Source: Desulfosporosinus sp. OT
Lineage (GTDB): Bacteria; Bacillota; Desulfitobacteriia; Desulfitobacteriales; Desulfitobacteriaceae
Direction of reading: 5' to 3'
Assembly: GCF_000224515.1 (NCBI RefSeq)
Contig: NZ_AGAF01000229.1
Coordinates: 1-64,000 of the forward strand
DNA: 64,000 bases
Part shown: piece after piece, positions 1-8,091 of the stretch
Layout of the letters: each line of letters opens with the position of its first letter
Position numbering within the stretch: position 1 is the stretch's first letter
Translations under genes and position numbers: made by a program
The notes under the pieces: model-generated
Database searches by the model: none
The model's input: the letters and a program-made list of their open reading frames with translations, nothing else
Told to the model about the DNA's origin: nothing

Positions 1-62
1 CAGAGATACGAACCTGACGTCACTATCAGAAGTTATTTTCTAAATAAATCTTATTGGAATAA

Positions 63-99
63 ACGAAGCAAGGAGGGCTTAACGCTCTCCTTGCTTCGT
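63..99 (-). terminator. Long hairpin, probable terminator
   Basis: A 13-bp perfect inverted repeat (ACGAAGCAAGGAG and its complement) closes a short loop. On the minus strand it begins right at the stop codon of the decayed gene at 99-101 and is followed by TTTATT, so it fits an intrinsic terminator of minus-strand transcription through that gene and dapA. The U-tract is weak. Confidence 0.5.
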
Positions 100-530
100 C
101 ATAAAAAAACAGGACTACTACAACGGCATGGTAAGATGCGTTCGACAGAGTATCCTAAGATTCCCAAGAAAAATAAGTTAGAGAGTAAGCCAACTATACC
201 GCCATCTTGTACAAAGCGGTGTTGCAATCCACCATTCACAACTTACAAACTTGTGAGGCTCACGTCCTGGAACAGCCAAAATTACTGGAAATACTACTTG
301 AAACACACACAAAATGGTAGTAATTCCAAAGACTACTGCAGTCATTAAAGGGAATTTGATCTTCAGCTACTTGATCTATAGTCCAGCCTTCACCATCAAA
401 CGCAAAAATCTGAAAAAGCCATTGTTTCCTTCATACCCCGGTGGGGTTGAATAAGCATTATTCGCTAACCAATTGGAAGGTATTGCAAAGACACGTCTCT
501 TTCATTGATTTGCTGGTATCGTCCCTAATA
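99..530 (-). pseudogene. Decayed membrane-protein gene downstream of dapA
   Basis: No intact reading frame is present, but translating the minus strand and switching frame at least twice gives stretches that read like one protein. The first contains NAYSTPPGYEGNNGFF, the next DGEGWTIDQVAEDQIP, then a hydrophobic segment (TTILCVFQVVFPVILAVP), and the last contains FVQDGGIVGLLSNLFFLG and ends at the stop at 99-101. The breaks lie near 420, 340 and 230. It starts within a few bases of the dapA stop, so it was probably the next gene of that transcript. I do not recognise the family. The reading by frame-switching is an inference; chance continuity is possible for the shorter pieces. Confidence 0.4.
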
Positions 531-534
531 ACCT

Positions 535-1425
535 TCAAACGTTTAATCCATGTGCTCTCATAAGAGAGACCAACTTTTCACGGTTTGTATCCTCCATTGT
601 AGTGAGAGGTAATCTGAGATAATCCTTACAGAAACCCATAGCTGCCATAGCAGCCTTGACCGGAATTGGGTTTACTTCACAAAACAGTGCGTCTATAAGG
701 GTATAAAGTTTATATTGCTGCTCTGCACTACCGGCAATGTCACCTTTAAAGAAACGGGTGCAAATCTCACGTGTCTGTGCCGGCATAATGTTGGAAAGCA
801 CAGAAATGCCGCCAACTCCACCAAGCGCCATGAGTGGAACTATCTGATCGTCATTGCCTGAATACAAATCAAGCTTGCCACACACACGCGCCATCGTTTC
901 AACAACTTTTGAAATGTTACCATTTGCTTCTTTAATCCCTACTATATTTTCGTGTTCAGCTAATACCTCGTAGGTTGCAGGCTCAATATTTATACCTGTC
1001 CTTGAAGGCACATTATAGAGAATGATAGGCTTTGTGCTCTTGTCGGCAATTTGAGTAAACATTTTAATCAGGCCTTTTTGCGTAGCTTTGTTGTAATAAG
1101 GGGTAACTACGAGCATGGCATCCGCACCTGCTTCGCAGGCACAACGAGTGAGATCATGCGCGTATTCGGTGTCATTACTACCTGTGCCTGCGATGATCGG
1201 CACTCTGCCTCCTGCGTACCGAACTGCAAATGTAATTGCTTCTCTGTGCTCCGCGTCAGTTAAGGTCGATGCTTCACCTGTGGTTCCACAAATCACCAGA
1301 GCATCAATCTCTTCTGCAATTTGCCAATCAATCAATTTGCCAAACTGCTCATAATTAATTCCGGATTCGTCCAGAGGAGTGATGAGAGCTGTGGCGATAC
1401 CTTTGAAAACAGTGTTCTTTTTCAT
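535..1425 (-). CDS. dapA: 4-hydroxy-tetrahydrodipicolinate synthase (DapA)
   Basis: DapA condenses pyruvate with aspartate semialdehyde, the first committed step of the lysine/diaminopimelate pathway, which also supplies dipicolinate for spores. The 296-residue protein has the family length and signatures: GTTGEASTL near the N-terminus, the YYNKATQKGL region, YNVPSRTG, and the Schiff-base lysine in GIKEANGN. The ATG at 1425 is chosen because it follows AAAGGAGAGG at good spacing. A longer in-frame start at 1491 would run through the attenuator hairpin and is rejected. A lysine riboswitch and terminator lie directly upstream, so expression should fall when lysine is plentiful. No other lysine gene is in the window. 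Identity is secure. Confidence 0.96.
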   Translation of the reverse strand: MKKNTVFKGIATALITPLDESGINYEQFGKLIDWQIAEEIDALVICGTTGEASTLTDAEHREAITFAVRYAGGRVPIIAGTGSNDTEYAHDLTRCACEAGADAMLVVTPYYNKATQKGLIKMFTQIADKSTKPIILYNVPSRTGINIEPATYEVLAEHENIVGIKEANGNISKVVETMARVCGKLDLYSGNDDQIVPLMALGGVGGISVLSNIMPAQTREICTRFFKGDIAGSAEQQYKLYTLIDALFCEVNPIPVKAAMAAMGFCKDYLRLPLTTMEDTNREKLVSLMRAHGLNV

Positions 1426-1450
1426 GTTAATTCTACCTCTCCTTTTATAC

Positions 1451-1478
1451 AAAAAAATAGCTGATACGGAATCAGCTA
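1451..1478 (-). terminator. Riboswitch-controlled attenuator before dapA
   Basis: On the minus strand TAGCTGAT, a 5-base loop and ATCAGCTA are followed by seven U residues, then the dapA ribosome-binding site. This is a textbook intrinsic terminator placed between the lysine aptamer and the gene, so control is most likely by premature termination. Confidence 0.9.
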
Positions 1479-1518
1479 CTAAATTACTCATATGATTTTC
1501 TAATCATACTGTAATATA

Positions 1519-1681
1519 GATAGCTCTCCGCAAATGCGACAGTTGAACAAATCTTATTTTGTTCAACCAGCCCAGTCCCCACGTAATTGGAACCAACTTC
1601 GGCATCTACACCTTTCACCGAAGCTACGGTCTTACGTAAACCTTAACAACTTCGGGTACTGATTGTACAATGCACCTCTAT
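1519..1681 (-). promoter_or_regulatory. Lysine riboswitch (L-box)
   Basis: The minus-strand leader of dapA carries the conserved L-box blocks in order: AGAGGTGC at the 5' end, an AGTA block, GGTGAAAGG followed by GATGCCGAAG, then ACTGGGCTGG, and GGAGAGCTATC at the 3' end. The last block resembles the end of the B. subtilis lysC aptamer. Paired helices can be drawn around these blocks. The terminator immediately downstream supports a lysine-off transcriptional switch. Confidence 0.9.
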
Positions 1682-1691
1682 CATTTATATC

Positions 1692-1721
1692 AGTCTAGCC
1701 ATATATCCTTATACTTGTCAA
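1692..1721 (-). promoter_or_regulatory. Sigma-A promoter of the riboswitch-dapA unit
   Basis: On the minus strand TTGACA is followed after 18 bases by TAGACT. This places transcription start about ten bases before the lysine aptamer, as expected for a riboswitch leader. Confidence 0.6.
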
Positions 1722-1779
1722 GCACAAATTAGTAGACACACAAGGAGACAGGAGTATAAGGAGTGGTTTTTGTGAATTT

Positions 1780-1941
1780 TTATATCTTGTTTACACCTTT
1801 TAATGATTCCTCAAAACTATTACCGGTACCTATTCTTTTTAAGTGTGTTATTGCAAAGTTCTCAATAGTATCGGGTATTCTATCCCCGTGTTCTAGTCTC
1901 AGAATAAAAATCCTTCCTAAGTTTGCCTCTGAATATTTCAT
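1780..1941 (-). pseudogene. N-terminal fragment of a PPC/DUF296-domain protein
   Basis: A 53-codon reading frame with a strong site (GAGGGAGAAGT then ATG) begins MKYSEANLGRIFILRLEHGD and continues RIPDTIENFA. This is the usual start of PPC (DUF296) domain proteins of about 140 residues. After about residue 30 the similarity ends: the rest (ITHLKRIGTGNSFEESLKG) does not look like the glycine-rich PPC core, and the frame stops. It is probably a truncated copy joined to unrelated sequence, or a very short new protein using an old start. The PPC assignment is from recall of family N-termini. Confidence 0.5.
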
Positions 1942-2093
1942 ACTTCTCCCTCTCTCAACAAATTAAATATAATGGTAAACAAGCCGTCCTCATACCCGGA
2001 TTCACCGACCATAATGTATCACGTATTGTCAAATCATCCTTAAAGCGGGGCGAATGCCGTAACAAGCTAAGTTGACACACCCATCTCGCTTGA

Positions 2094-2672
2094 TTACGAA
2101 ACCGCCAACACTCCCAGGAAAACAGCCATTACAAACGAATCCGTTATCAACGGAACCATGCCGTCCCAGTAACTTGACATTCCGTCCAATCGGTAATAAA
2201 GCACATAACAAATTAAACCGACAACGGTGGCAATTCCTACAAGAGCCCCCAATGCCGTCGCACGTCCAGATCCAAAGCGCCCCGTTCCGTACAGCACAGC
2301 GACTGCTGACAGCTCTAATGCCGCCCAAATATGCATTATTATCAGTTCCGATGTCACAATCCGGTGAAATGCCATGTTCGTAACCAATAGCAGTACAACG
2401 AACAAAACTGCGCCGCCAATCAGAATAAACTTTACCGGCAGACCTTTGGAAATAAATGAAAGCGAGAGAATGCCAGTAGACATCAGAGTAATCGCGACAA
2501 CTCCTGCGATCAAAGCGGCAATAATAGAGAACACGCCGATCGCCCCACCGGGTGAATCCGGTCGAAAGGAAACAATCCACCAGATAAGGTAAAACAAGCT
2601 GCAAAACAAAAGCAGCAGATTTCCGTAGAATATCACCCAGATCGAGTCAGTGAAATTGTCGAAACATTTCAT
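2094..2672 (-). CDS. Membrane protein of unknown function
   Basis: The 192-residue product is almost wholly hydrophobic, with about five or six membrane spans (for example YGNLLLLFCSLFYLIWWIV near the start and VFLGVLAV at the end) and short charged loops. The ATG at 2672 is preceded by GGGAGGTCACT, which favours it over the in-frame ATG at 2702. The gene stands alone between dapA and the DinB-like gene on the same strand. I do not recognise a family. An overlapping frame in the same DNA has unlikely composition and was discarded. Confidence 0.7.
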   Translation of the reverse strand: MKCFDNFTDSIWVIFYGNLLLLFCSLFYLIWWIVSFRPDSPGGAIGVFSIIAALIAGVVAITLMSTGILSLSFISKGLPVKFILIGGAVLFVVLLLVTNMAFHRIVTSELIIMHIWAALELSAVAVLYGTGRFGSGRATALGALVGIATVVGLICYVLYYRLDGMSSYWDGMVPLITDSFVMAVFLGVLAVS

Positions 2673-2749
2673 AGTGACCTCCCATACCCAATAACCATAC
2701 ACACCCCCAACGCTCTTTCACCCATCGCTTGTTGTCCAGAATTCCCTTC

Positions 2750-3247
2750 TTACTTGTTTTCTAAATAGTAATTAATCAAATCAAGTGAGGGCGGTTGTTT
2801 CTTCAATTGCCTCAGCATAGATACAACTTGCCCTCGGTGATAGGATGAATGATTATTAACGTGTAACATTTGCTTCCATAATTCCAAACGATATGGTATT
2901 CCTTTAAGATTCTTATAACTAATTTCTTCCATCAAATTCTCTTCTTTTAATGAATCCAAATAAGAATTCAACAGCTTCTTAAATTCACCCCATCGTTTGG
3001 TCAATGCATCAACAGTTGAAAAATCATTAGCATTTAATAAAGTCCTGCCTTGTTCTCCCCTCCAGCGCGATAGCCACAGTTCTTCGGCTCCTAAAATATG
3101 TACCATCGTATCTCTTACTGAACGGAAACTACTTGATAAGTCCCGGATTAACTCTTCATTTTCTAAATGACTTATCGCATCCAGTAACTTGAAATTGGCC
3201 CACTCGTCATAATAATAAAGTTCAATTATTTGTCCCTTGGTAATCAT
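2750..3247 (-). CDS. DinB-family protein
   Basis: The 165-residue protein fits the DinB/YfiT four-helix-bundle superfamily: an N-terminal YYYDEWANFKLLDA helix, an internal MVHILGAEELWLSRW helix, and a C-terminal HVNNHSSYHRGQV segment. The three candidate metal-binding histidines are H50, H133 and H137. Members are often thiol-dependent transferases or DNA-damage-inducible proteins, but the reaction cannot be told from sequence. A GAAAGAGG site precedes the ATG. No operon partner is evident. Confidence 0.85.
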   Translation of the reverse strand: MITKGQIIELYYYDEWANFKLLDAISHLENEELIRDLSSSFRSVRDTMVHILGAEELWLSRWRGEQGRTLLNANDFSTVDALTKRWGEFKKLLNSYLDSLKEENLMEEISYKNLKGIPYRLELWKQMLHVNNHSSYHRGQVVSMLRQLKKQPPSLDLINYYLENK

Positions 3248-3338
3248 TGTCTTACCTCTTTCAAATGGAATTATTAGAATTTTTCTTCTTATTCCCCATA
3301 AATAACGAACATTGCATGATAAGTTTATATTAGAAACC

Positions 3339-3611
3339 TTATTTTGTAGTGTCAGACTTCAAAAACGAATATAATATCAAATCAACAACACCTTTACCTT
3401 TCCAAACATACCCTTGCCGAATTATTCCTTCTTTAACAAAACAATTTCTTTGTAATACATTCTGCGATTTAATATTTTCTGGCATGACGAAGGCTTGAAT
3501 ACGGTTAATGCCTATATCATTAAAGAGGTAATCTGTCATTGCCTTAACAGTTTTAGTAGCGATTCCCGTAGCCCAAAACCTCTCATTTAGTCTGTAACCT
3601 ATTGTTATCAT
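3339..3611 (-). pseudogene. C-terminal half of a GNAT acetyltransferase (RimJ/RimL type)
   Basis: The 90 residues match only the second half of GNAT acetyltransferases of about 180 residues: a GYRLNERFWATGIATKTVKA acetyl-CoA-binding segment, then GINRIQAFVMPENIKSQNVL and a final strand. The N-terminal half is absent: the upstream DNA encodes the tail of another gene in the same direction. No good ribosome-binding site precedes the first ATG. It is most simply a gene truncated from its 5' end by deletion or rearrangement. Confidence 0.65.
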
Positions 3612-3637
3612 ATTTACATCATGAGAGTAGTCAAAAG

Positions 3638-4626
3638 TTATCCGAGGTTTTCAAACCGATTTTCAGACAAACGTTTAATATCCAAAGTCTGACCATCAGT
3701 AACCCAGAACTTTAGCTGAAGTTTATCTTGATCGTCGAAGTCTTTAACCGTATATTTGGCCGATTTTTCACTAACACCTAGATATTTTTTAATTGTGTCT
3801 TTGCTTTTTTCTACATCTTCACATGAAATGCATAAAAACAAAGTTTCAATATTCCTTTCGTCTATATCAATGTATTCTTCTTGGATATCTTTGAAATTTT
3901 TTTCGTTAATGGAATCCATTAATCCTAATTCGATGTAATTTTTTAGAAGTCTGACCGTTTCCTTCCTTAGATATTTTAATGTATCCCAAGTAGTTCCATT
4001 AACTATTTGTCTTTATAGAAGTTATGTGAATGTCCCACTATTCCACTTCCATATCGATTTGTATCGTTCACTTTCGTTAGGTTGGTTCCAAAGGCAGACC
4101 TTCCATATTTTAATTCGATCAAAGCTAGACGGTGTCGACAATTGCCTTTGCCTTTATGAATTGCAATATAATCGAAACGACCGAAACCAATTCCGGGAGT
4201 GCTATACTCCATATCTGTTATAAAGTAATCCGAATCTGAACAAGAGTTATTTTTAAGAAGTATAGCCTGTTGGGCTATTTTTTCTTTCTTTATTTTATTC
4301 CTTGGGTTTGATCCATTCTGATATTTCTTAACATATAATTCGAGCTTAGGAATTATGTTCATCCATTCTTTTACTGGAGCGTTTTTTTGGGGAATCAGCT
4401 CACCGGAGTTCACGAGATATTTTTCATCAAAATCAAATCTCAACTGATTTTGATGAGTGCAGCTAATTTTCAAGAGATTTCCTCCCATATAATATATATT
4501 AACGTACTCATCACGAATTCCCAAATAATACTTGTCGCTATTATTCTTGATCATTTCTAACAGGTCGGTAAGTGCACCATCCTTAAATTGCTTATATAAC
4601 ACCTTGTCAGTTTCCAATCCCCTCAT
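3638..4626 (-). pseudogene. Frameshifted PD-(D/E)XK-like protein gene
   Basis: Two overlapping frames read as one gene of about 329 residues. The first part (from the ATG at 4626, after AGAAGGAG) ends GIVGHSHNFYKDK. The second frame is open through the junction, reading NGTTWDTLKYLRKETVRLL and continuing for about 115 residues. Adding one A to the AAA at about 4012 joins them (NFYKRQIVNGTTW). The first part holds D152 in GRFDYIAI and E171/K173 in ALIELKYG, arranged like a PD-(D/E)XK nuclease core. I do not recognise the family further. The break may be true decay or a sequence error. Confidence 0.65.
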
Positions 4627-4705
4627 AATCAAATTCTCCTTCTTACCTTGAATTTTACCTAACGATTAATATTATTGATAAAATAAACCCCTTCTGTTAA
4701 CTCGG

Positions 4706-5107
4706 TTACAGAATTTTTACAAATTCCTCTATAAACGCTACAAAAATATCATATCTTGTTTTACAGTAATTTCTATAAGCAACATAATGACTCATATCAT
4801 ACTTAAATACATCGACAGGGAATTCTCCCTTTTCTGATTCACATAATGCAATTAAGTTACTTCTAAAAGCCTCCTTAGTAAATCCAAAAGCTGCCTCCTT
4901 TAGCTCATACTCCCGGTTGTTTTCTGCCCATTTTGATACGATCTCCCAGAGAGTTTTATCATAATATGTCCCTAGACTGTCGTCTGCATCTCTCGGATTC
5001 TCACAGGGCAACTTAAGAAATGATGCGTAAGAAATCGGTGTAACTTCTTCCCCTTCAATCCATCGAATCGATTTGATCCCATGTCTATCACAAATTTTTG
5101 CTATCAT
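4706..5107 (-). CDS. Hypothetical protein, 133 aa
   Basis: A soluble, acidic protein of 133 residues with a GGAGGGAAACAAAAA site before its ATG. It has several aromatic-rich patches (YDMSHYVAYRNYCKTRYDIF near the C-terminus) and no signal peptide or membrane segment. I recognise no domain. It lies just upstream of the frameshifted nuclease-like gene on the same strand, about 80 bases away, so the two may have been co-transcribed; an accessory pair is possible but unproven. Confidence 0.6.
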   Translation of the reverse strand: MIAKICDRHGIKSIRWIEGEEVTPISYASFLKLPCENPRDADDSLGTYYDKTLWEIVSKWAENNREYELKEAAFGFTKEAFRSNLIALCESEKGEFPVDVFKYDMSHYVAYRNYCKTRYDIFVAFIEEFVKIL

Positions 5108-5510
5108 TTTTTGTTTCCCTCCAATTTAGAGCTTACATCTAGTGGAATAATGACCTTAAGCTACATTCATGCTTATTTAATTATCAAAGAACGATTTAGT
5201 GTATGAAATCCATCAATGATTCATATTAGCTTAAACTGCTTAAGAATAGTTTACTAGACAGTCAGGACAGAAAAATGTTCTTACCTGAATGCGGTCCAAT
5301 TGTGCTTTCAGTACATAATAACAAGAATCACTGGTTAGTTTCTACAAGGTGAGGAATTCGTCAACAAACGTTTGTCTTTTTCGACATTTTTCGTCCTAAT
5401 TATAGAGATTCTTGAATTGCGGTGTTTATTAAGGTTAAGCTTTATCCAGAAATGCATTACTATATTCCGTCCACCTAATATCTCGCGTACTTGATCCCCA
5501 TTTTGAACAT
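5108..5510. other. Non-coding stretch, AT-rich
   Basis: No convincing coding frame was found on either strand. The only item noted is a TGTCGAA heptamer on the minus strand (5380-5386), which resembles a Spo0A box but has no gene start at a suitable distance. Confidence 0.4.
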
Positions 5511-5555
5511 AAAAACCCGGCCATAGTTACAAAGTAACCTAAGCCGGATTTAGTA
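5511..5555 (-). terminator. Intrinsic terminator after possible RNA
   Basis: On the minus strand CCGGCTTAGGTTAC and GTAACTATGGCCGG form a hairpin around a TTT loop, followed by GTTTTT. It lies about 190 bases beyond the stop of the histidine kinase gene and ends the structured region between them. Confidence 0.75.
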
Positions 5556-5740
5556 TCCTTACGTCTCCGAGCATCGACATTAAAGGACCTAGTTATTTGA
5601 CACCATGGCCCTTCACCGTAGTTACAGAAGGCCGATATAGCGGCACTTAGGGAGCTACGGCGTAATTATTTTCGTTAACTATTAGGTCCACCGTTTAACG
5701 AGATCAGGTGGAATCTCGACGCACAACTCTTGCCACCGCT
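5511..5740 (-). ncRNA. Candidate structured RNA of unknown family
   Basis: The 230 bases after the histidine kinase stop hold successive inverted repeats on the minus strand: CGAGAT/ATCTCG with overlapping CCACC/GGTGG and CGTTAA/TTAACG alternatives; a CCGTAG/CTACGG stem enclosing GCCG/CGGC; AAGGGCC/GGTCCTT; and the terminator. This density of stems ending in a U-tract suggests a long 3' UTR structure or an independent RNA. It does not match the riboswitch classes I know (c-di-GMP, c-di-AMP, TPP, cobalamin, Moco). No promoter was identified. Confidence 0.4.
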
Positions 5741-5742
5741 TC

Positions 5743-7122
5743 TTATTTACTCATTTCTATGTATACATAAAATGTAGAGCCGATCGGACTAGTGTCAACA
5801 CTGATCCTCCCGTTATGTCGTGAAACTATACCGTAACACACGGCTAATCCTAAACCAGTCCCTTGTTCTTTCGTTGTAAAGAATGGGGTGCCTAACTTTT
5901 CTAGAATGTACTGTTCAATTCCATTGCCTTCATCCGATATTGCTAAGACTACCTCACTATTATTAGTAAAAGTTCTTATTCTTAACTGTCCGCCCCTAGA
6001 CATTGCTTCAAATCCATTGCGGACAAGATTTAATATCAGTTGACGTATCTCTTGAATGTCAAGTTGCAAATCAGGTACATTATTAAGCTCTACAGTCACT
6101 AATGTATCATTGTTTTGGGCGTCAGCTTGAATGAGCGGCAAGGTGGATGTGACAATATCATTAATATTGTGTAATTGAAACATTGTGGGTTTGGTTCTTC
6201 TAATTGAAAGAAATTCCGCAAGAATAGAATTTGCACGATCTAGTTCTTCAATCATAAGGTCAAAATATTCTATATCTCGCGGCTCTTGTTTGTTCCTAAG
6301 CAATTGCAAAAAACCCTTCACTGTTGTCATTGGATTCCGGACTTCATGACTAATACTTGCAGCCATTTCACCAATTAAATTTAACCTTTCAAGTTTAGCC
6401 ATCTCTATCTCGGCTCTTTTACGTTCCAATATTTCCTGTGTAAGTAAGTCATTAGCGGTTTGTAATTCCTTAGTCCGCTCTGTGACTAAATCCTCTAGAT
6501 AAAACTTATGCAACAAATCTCTCCGCTTAAGTTTATATAGTAAGGCGGATAGAAAACATGATAGTAGAACTATCGAAAAACCGTTAATATAGTTCCCTTG
6601 GCGTATATTCAGATCCTTTTGACTAATAGTTAGTAAAATCATTAACACAACACATGATGATCCGTACATAGGTGTAATAGTCCTAATGTTATAATTGAAC
6701 ATTACAGCTATTGTAATGCATATTATAAGGTAAACAATAATTTGCCCATGGATCTTTTGATCGATCCAACCAGAGATTACAGCTGTAAGGCTTAGTAAAA
6801 AAAAAGAATACAGAATTACGTATAATTTATGAAATAAAGTTATCTCATTTACGAAATGAGCTATTATTTTGTAGAAAACCAAAATACACAGAAGTGATAC
6901 CGAACTCAAAGCGACATGAGAATAAAATAGATAAAGATAACCATTATTAATAATCCAAAGACCCTCGGCTCTATTGAGATAGTCTATAAAAAGAAGAAAT
7001 ATACTTAACAATAATATAATAATAGATAAATTCTTGGTTCGTTTAAAATTATTGTAAGTTATAATCTCCTCAATGTCCTTTTTATGGTACTCGCTTTTAT
7101 ATTGTAATGGAAAGACCTCCAT
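5743..7122 (-). CDS. Membrane sensor histidine kinase (sporulation-kinase-like)
   Basis: The 459-residue protein has about six membrane spans in the first 195 residues, a coiled-coil linker (TERTKELQTANDLL), a HisKA domain with phospho-acceptor H259 in MAASISHEVRNPMTT, and a HATPase domain with N-box NLVRNGFEAM, G1 box DEGNGI and G2 box GTGLGLA. The kinase region resembles KinB/KinE-type sporulation kinases that feed the Spo0 phosphorelay; the role is inferred. The ATG at 7122 is favoured over 7131 because AGGGAG then sits nine bases upstream. No response regulator gene is adjacent, as usual for orphan sporulation kinases. A possible structured RNA and terminator follow. Confidence 0.85.
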   Translation of the reverse strand: MEVFPLQYKSEYHKKDIEEIITYNNFKRTKNLSIIILLLSIFLLFIDYLNRAEGLWIINNGYLYLFYSHVALSSVSLLCILVFYKIIAHFVNEITLFHKLYVILYSFFLLSLTAVISGWIDQKIHGQIIVYLIICITIAVMFNYNIRTITPMYGSSCVVLMILLTISQKDLNIRQGNYINGFSIVLLSCFLSALLYKLKRRDLLHKFYLEDLVTERTKELQTANDLLTQEILERKRAEIEMAKLERLNLIGEMAASISHEVRNPMTTVKGFLQLLRNKQEPRDIEYFDLMIEELDRANSILAEFLSIRRTKPTMFQLHNINDIVTSTLPLIQADAQNNDTLVTVELNNVPDLQLDIQEIRQLILNLVRNGFEAMSRGGQLRIRTFTNNSEVVLAISDEGNGIEQYILEKLGTPFFTTKEQGTGLGLAVCYGIVSRHNGRISVDTSPIGSTFYVYIEMSK

Positions 7123-7269
7123 GCGATACATCTCCCTATTTCATATCCACCCTTTAGATAAAGATAATATTCCTTAATATTATAGAATATTCAACACAAA
7201 CCGTGATTTTCCTGTATAATAGCGTGGATTTTAAAGTCAAAGCAGATCACAGCAGTTCACATAATAATT

Positions 7270-7313
7270 GTATCATAGTATATTGGTACCAAGGTACAAA
7301 AATATTATGATAC
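7270..7313 (+). promoter_or_regulatory. Inverted repeat, possible operator
   Basis: GTATCATA and TATGATAC form the outer arms of a 44-bp inverted repeat, with TTGGTACCAA, itself palindromic, near its centre. It ends a few bases before the ribosome-binding site of the small gene at 7337. A position like this suits autoregulation by that small protein, which looks like a DNA-binding ribbon-helix-helix protein. Confidence 0.45.
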
Positions 7314-7336
7314 TTGTTTTGAAAGGGGTCATTTAG

Positions 7337-7594
7337 GTGGACAAAATCAAAGTTGAACGTGTTCAAACGGGTGTACGCATTGAGAAGCGCATAATAAAAG
7401 TTCTCAAAGGATTAGCAGAATACCACGATATTTCTCTAGGTGATTTATTAGAAGGAATAGTTTTACATGCATTTGAGGGAAAACAGCCGTTCAGTGAAGC
7501 TAGTCTGCAAAAAATTATCGAGCTAAAGAAAATATATGATTTAGATTTGAATGCAAACGCAAGCCACAACCTGGTTGAGGATCATATTCTTTAA
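7337..7594 (+). CDS. Small ribbon-helix-helix-like protein
   Basis: The 85-residue product starts at GTG after GAAAGGGG. Its first half (VRIEKRIIKVLKGLAEYHD then SLGDLLEGIVLHAFEG) has the strand-helix-helix pattern of CopG/Arc-like DNA-binding proteins; the second half is helical. A long inverted repeat sits just upstream. It is followed by a terminator and then the RidA-like gene on the same strand. The DNA-binding role is an inference from pattern, not from a named family. Confidence 0.6.
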   Translation: MDKIKVERVQTGVRIEKRIIKVLKGLAEYHDISLGDLLEGIVLHAFEGKQPFSEASLQKIIELKKIYDLDLNANASHNLVEDHIL

Positions 7595-7605
7595 CACAGA
7601 AAAAA

Positions 7606-7654
7606 ATGCGTTAGTAAGAAATTCCAATCCTCTCACCAACGCATAATATTTTTT
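7606..7654 (+). terminator. Intrinsic terminator
   Basis: TGCGTT and AACGCA pair across about 25 bases and are followed by TAATATTTTTT; an A-tract on the other side could serve the minus strand. It separates the small regulator from the RidA-like gene. Confidence 0.65.
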
Positions 7655-7674
7655 CTCAAAAGAAAGGAATCAAA

Positions 7675-8088
7675 ATGAGCAAAAAGATATCATTAATTCA
7701 TTCTACAAACTTAGCTCCTGTTGATTATGCATACGCTGGGCGAATACCATCAGGTATGGATTTATTATTTTTAGCGGGGGCCTGTCCTCTTAATGAAGAA
7801 GGAAAAGTACCCAATCTAAGTGATTATGAGCTTCAGGCAAAACTCTGTGTAGATAATTTGAAAGAAGCATTAAAGGAGTGCGAAGCCTCATTGGAAGACA
7901 TCGTATATACCAGAGTCCTTGTCGCATCTCAAAATCGGTCCGATTTAGTATCAGCATGGGAAACAATTAGAAAAGAATTTGGTGATCATGATGTCCCAAG
8001 TACCTTATCTGGAGTTACAGTATTAGGTTATACAAATCAATTGGTGGAAATCGAAGCTGTAGCAGCAGTAGAAAACCGTACAAAATGA
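7675..8088 (+). CDS. RidA/YjgF-family protein
   Basis: The 137-residue protein has the Rid fold pattern: LLFLAGACPLNEEGKV, a central helix QAKLCVDNLKEALKECEASL, VYTRVLVAS, and the final strand QLVEIEAVAAV. Classical RidA hydrolyses reactive enamines/imines using an arginine in a P-A-R motif; here that place reads PSTLSGVTV, so the arginine appears to be missing and enamine deaminase activity is doubtful. An AGAAAGGA site precedes the ATG. Its stop lies four bases from the stop of the convergent Fe-S subunit gene. Confidence 0.85.
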   Translation: MSKKISLIHSTNLAPVDYAYAGRIPSGMDLLFLAGACPLNEEGKVPNLSDYELQAKLCVDNLKEALKECEASLEDIVYTRVLVASQNRSDLVSAWETIRKEFGDHDVPSTLSGVTVLGYTNQLVEIEAVAAVENRTK

Positions 8089-8091
8089 GTT

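Noticed and set aside
91..348. Plus-strand 85-codon frame
   Set aside because: Composition is unlike a protein and the other strand carries the remains of a membrane-protein gene.
2029..2604. 191-codon minus-strand frame overlapping the membrane protein
   Set aside because: Unusual Cys/Arg-rich composition; the overlapping frame has membrane spans and a good ribosome-binding site.
5380..5386. Spo0A box-like TGTCGAA
   Set aside because: A seven-base match alone is expected by chance and no gene start is near.
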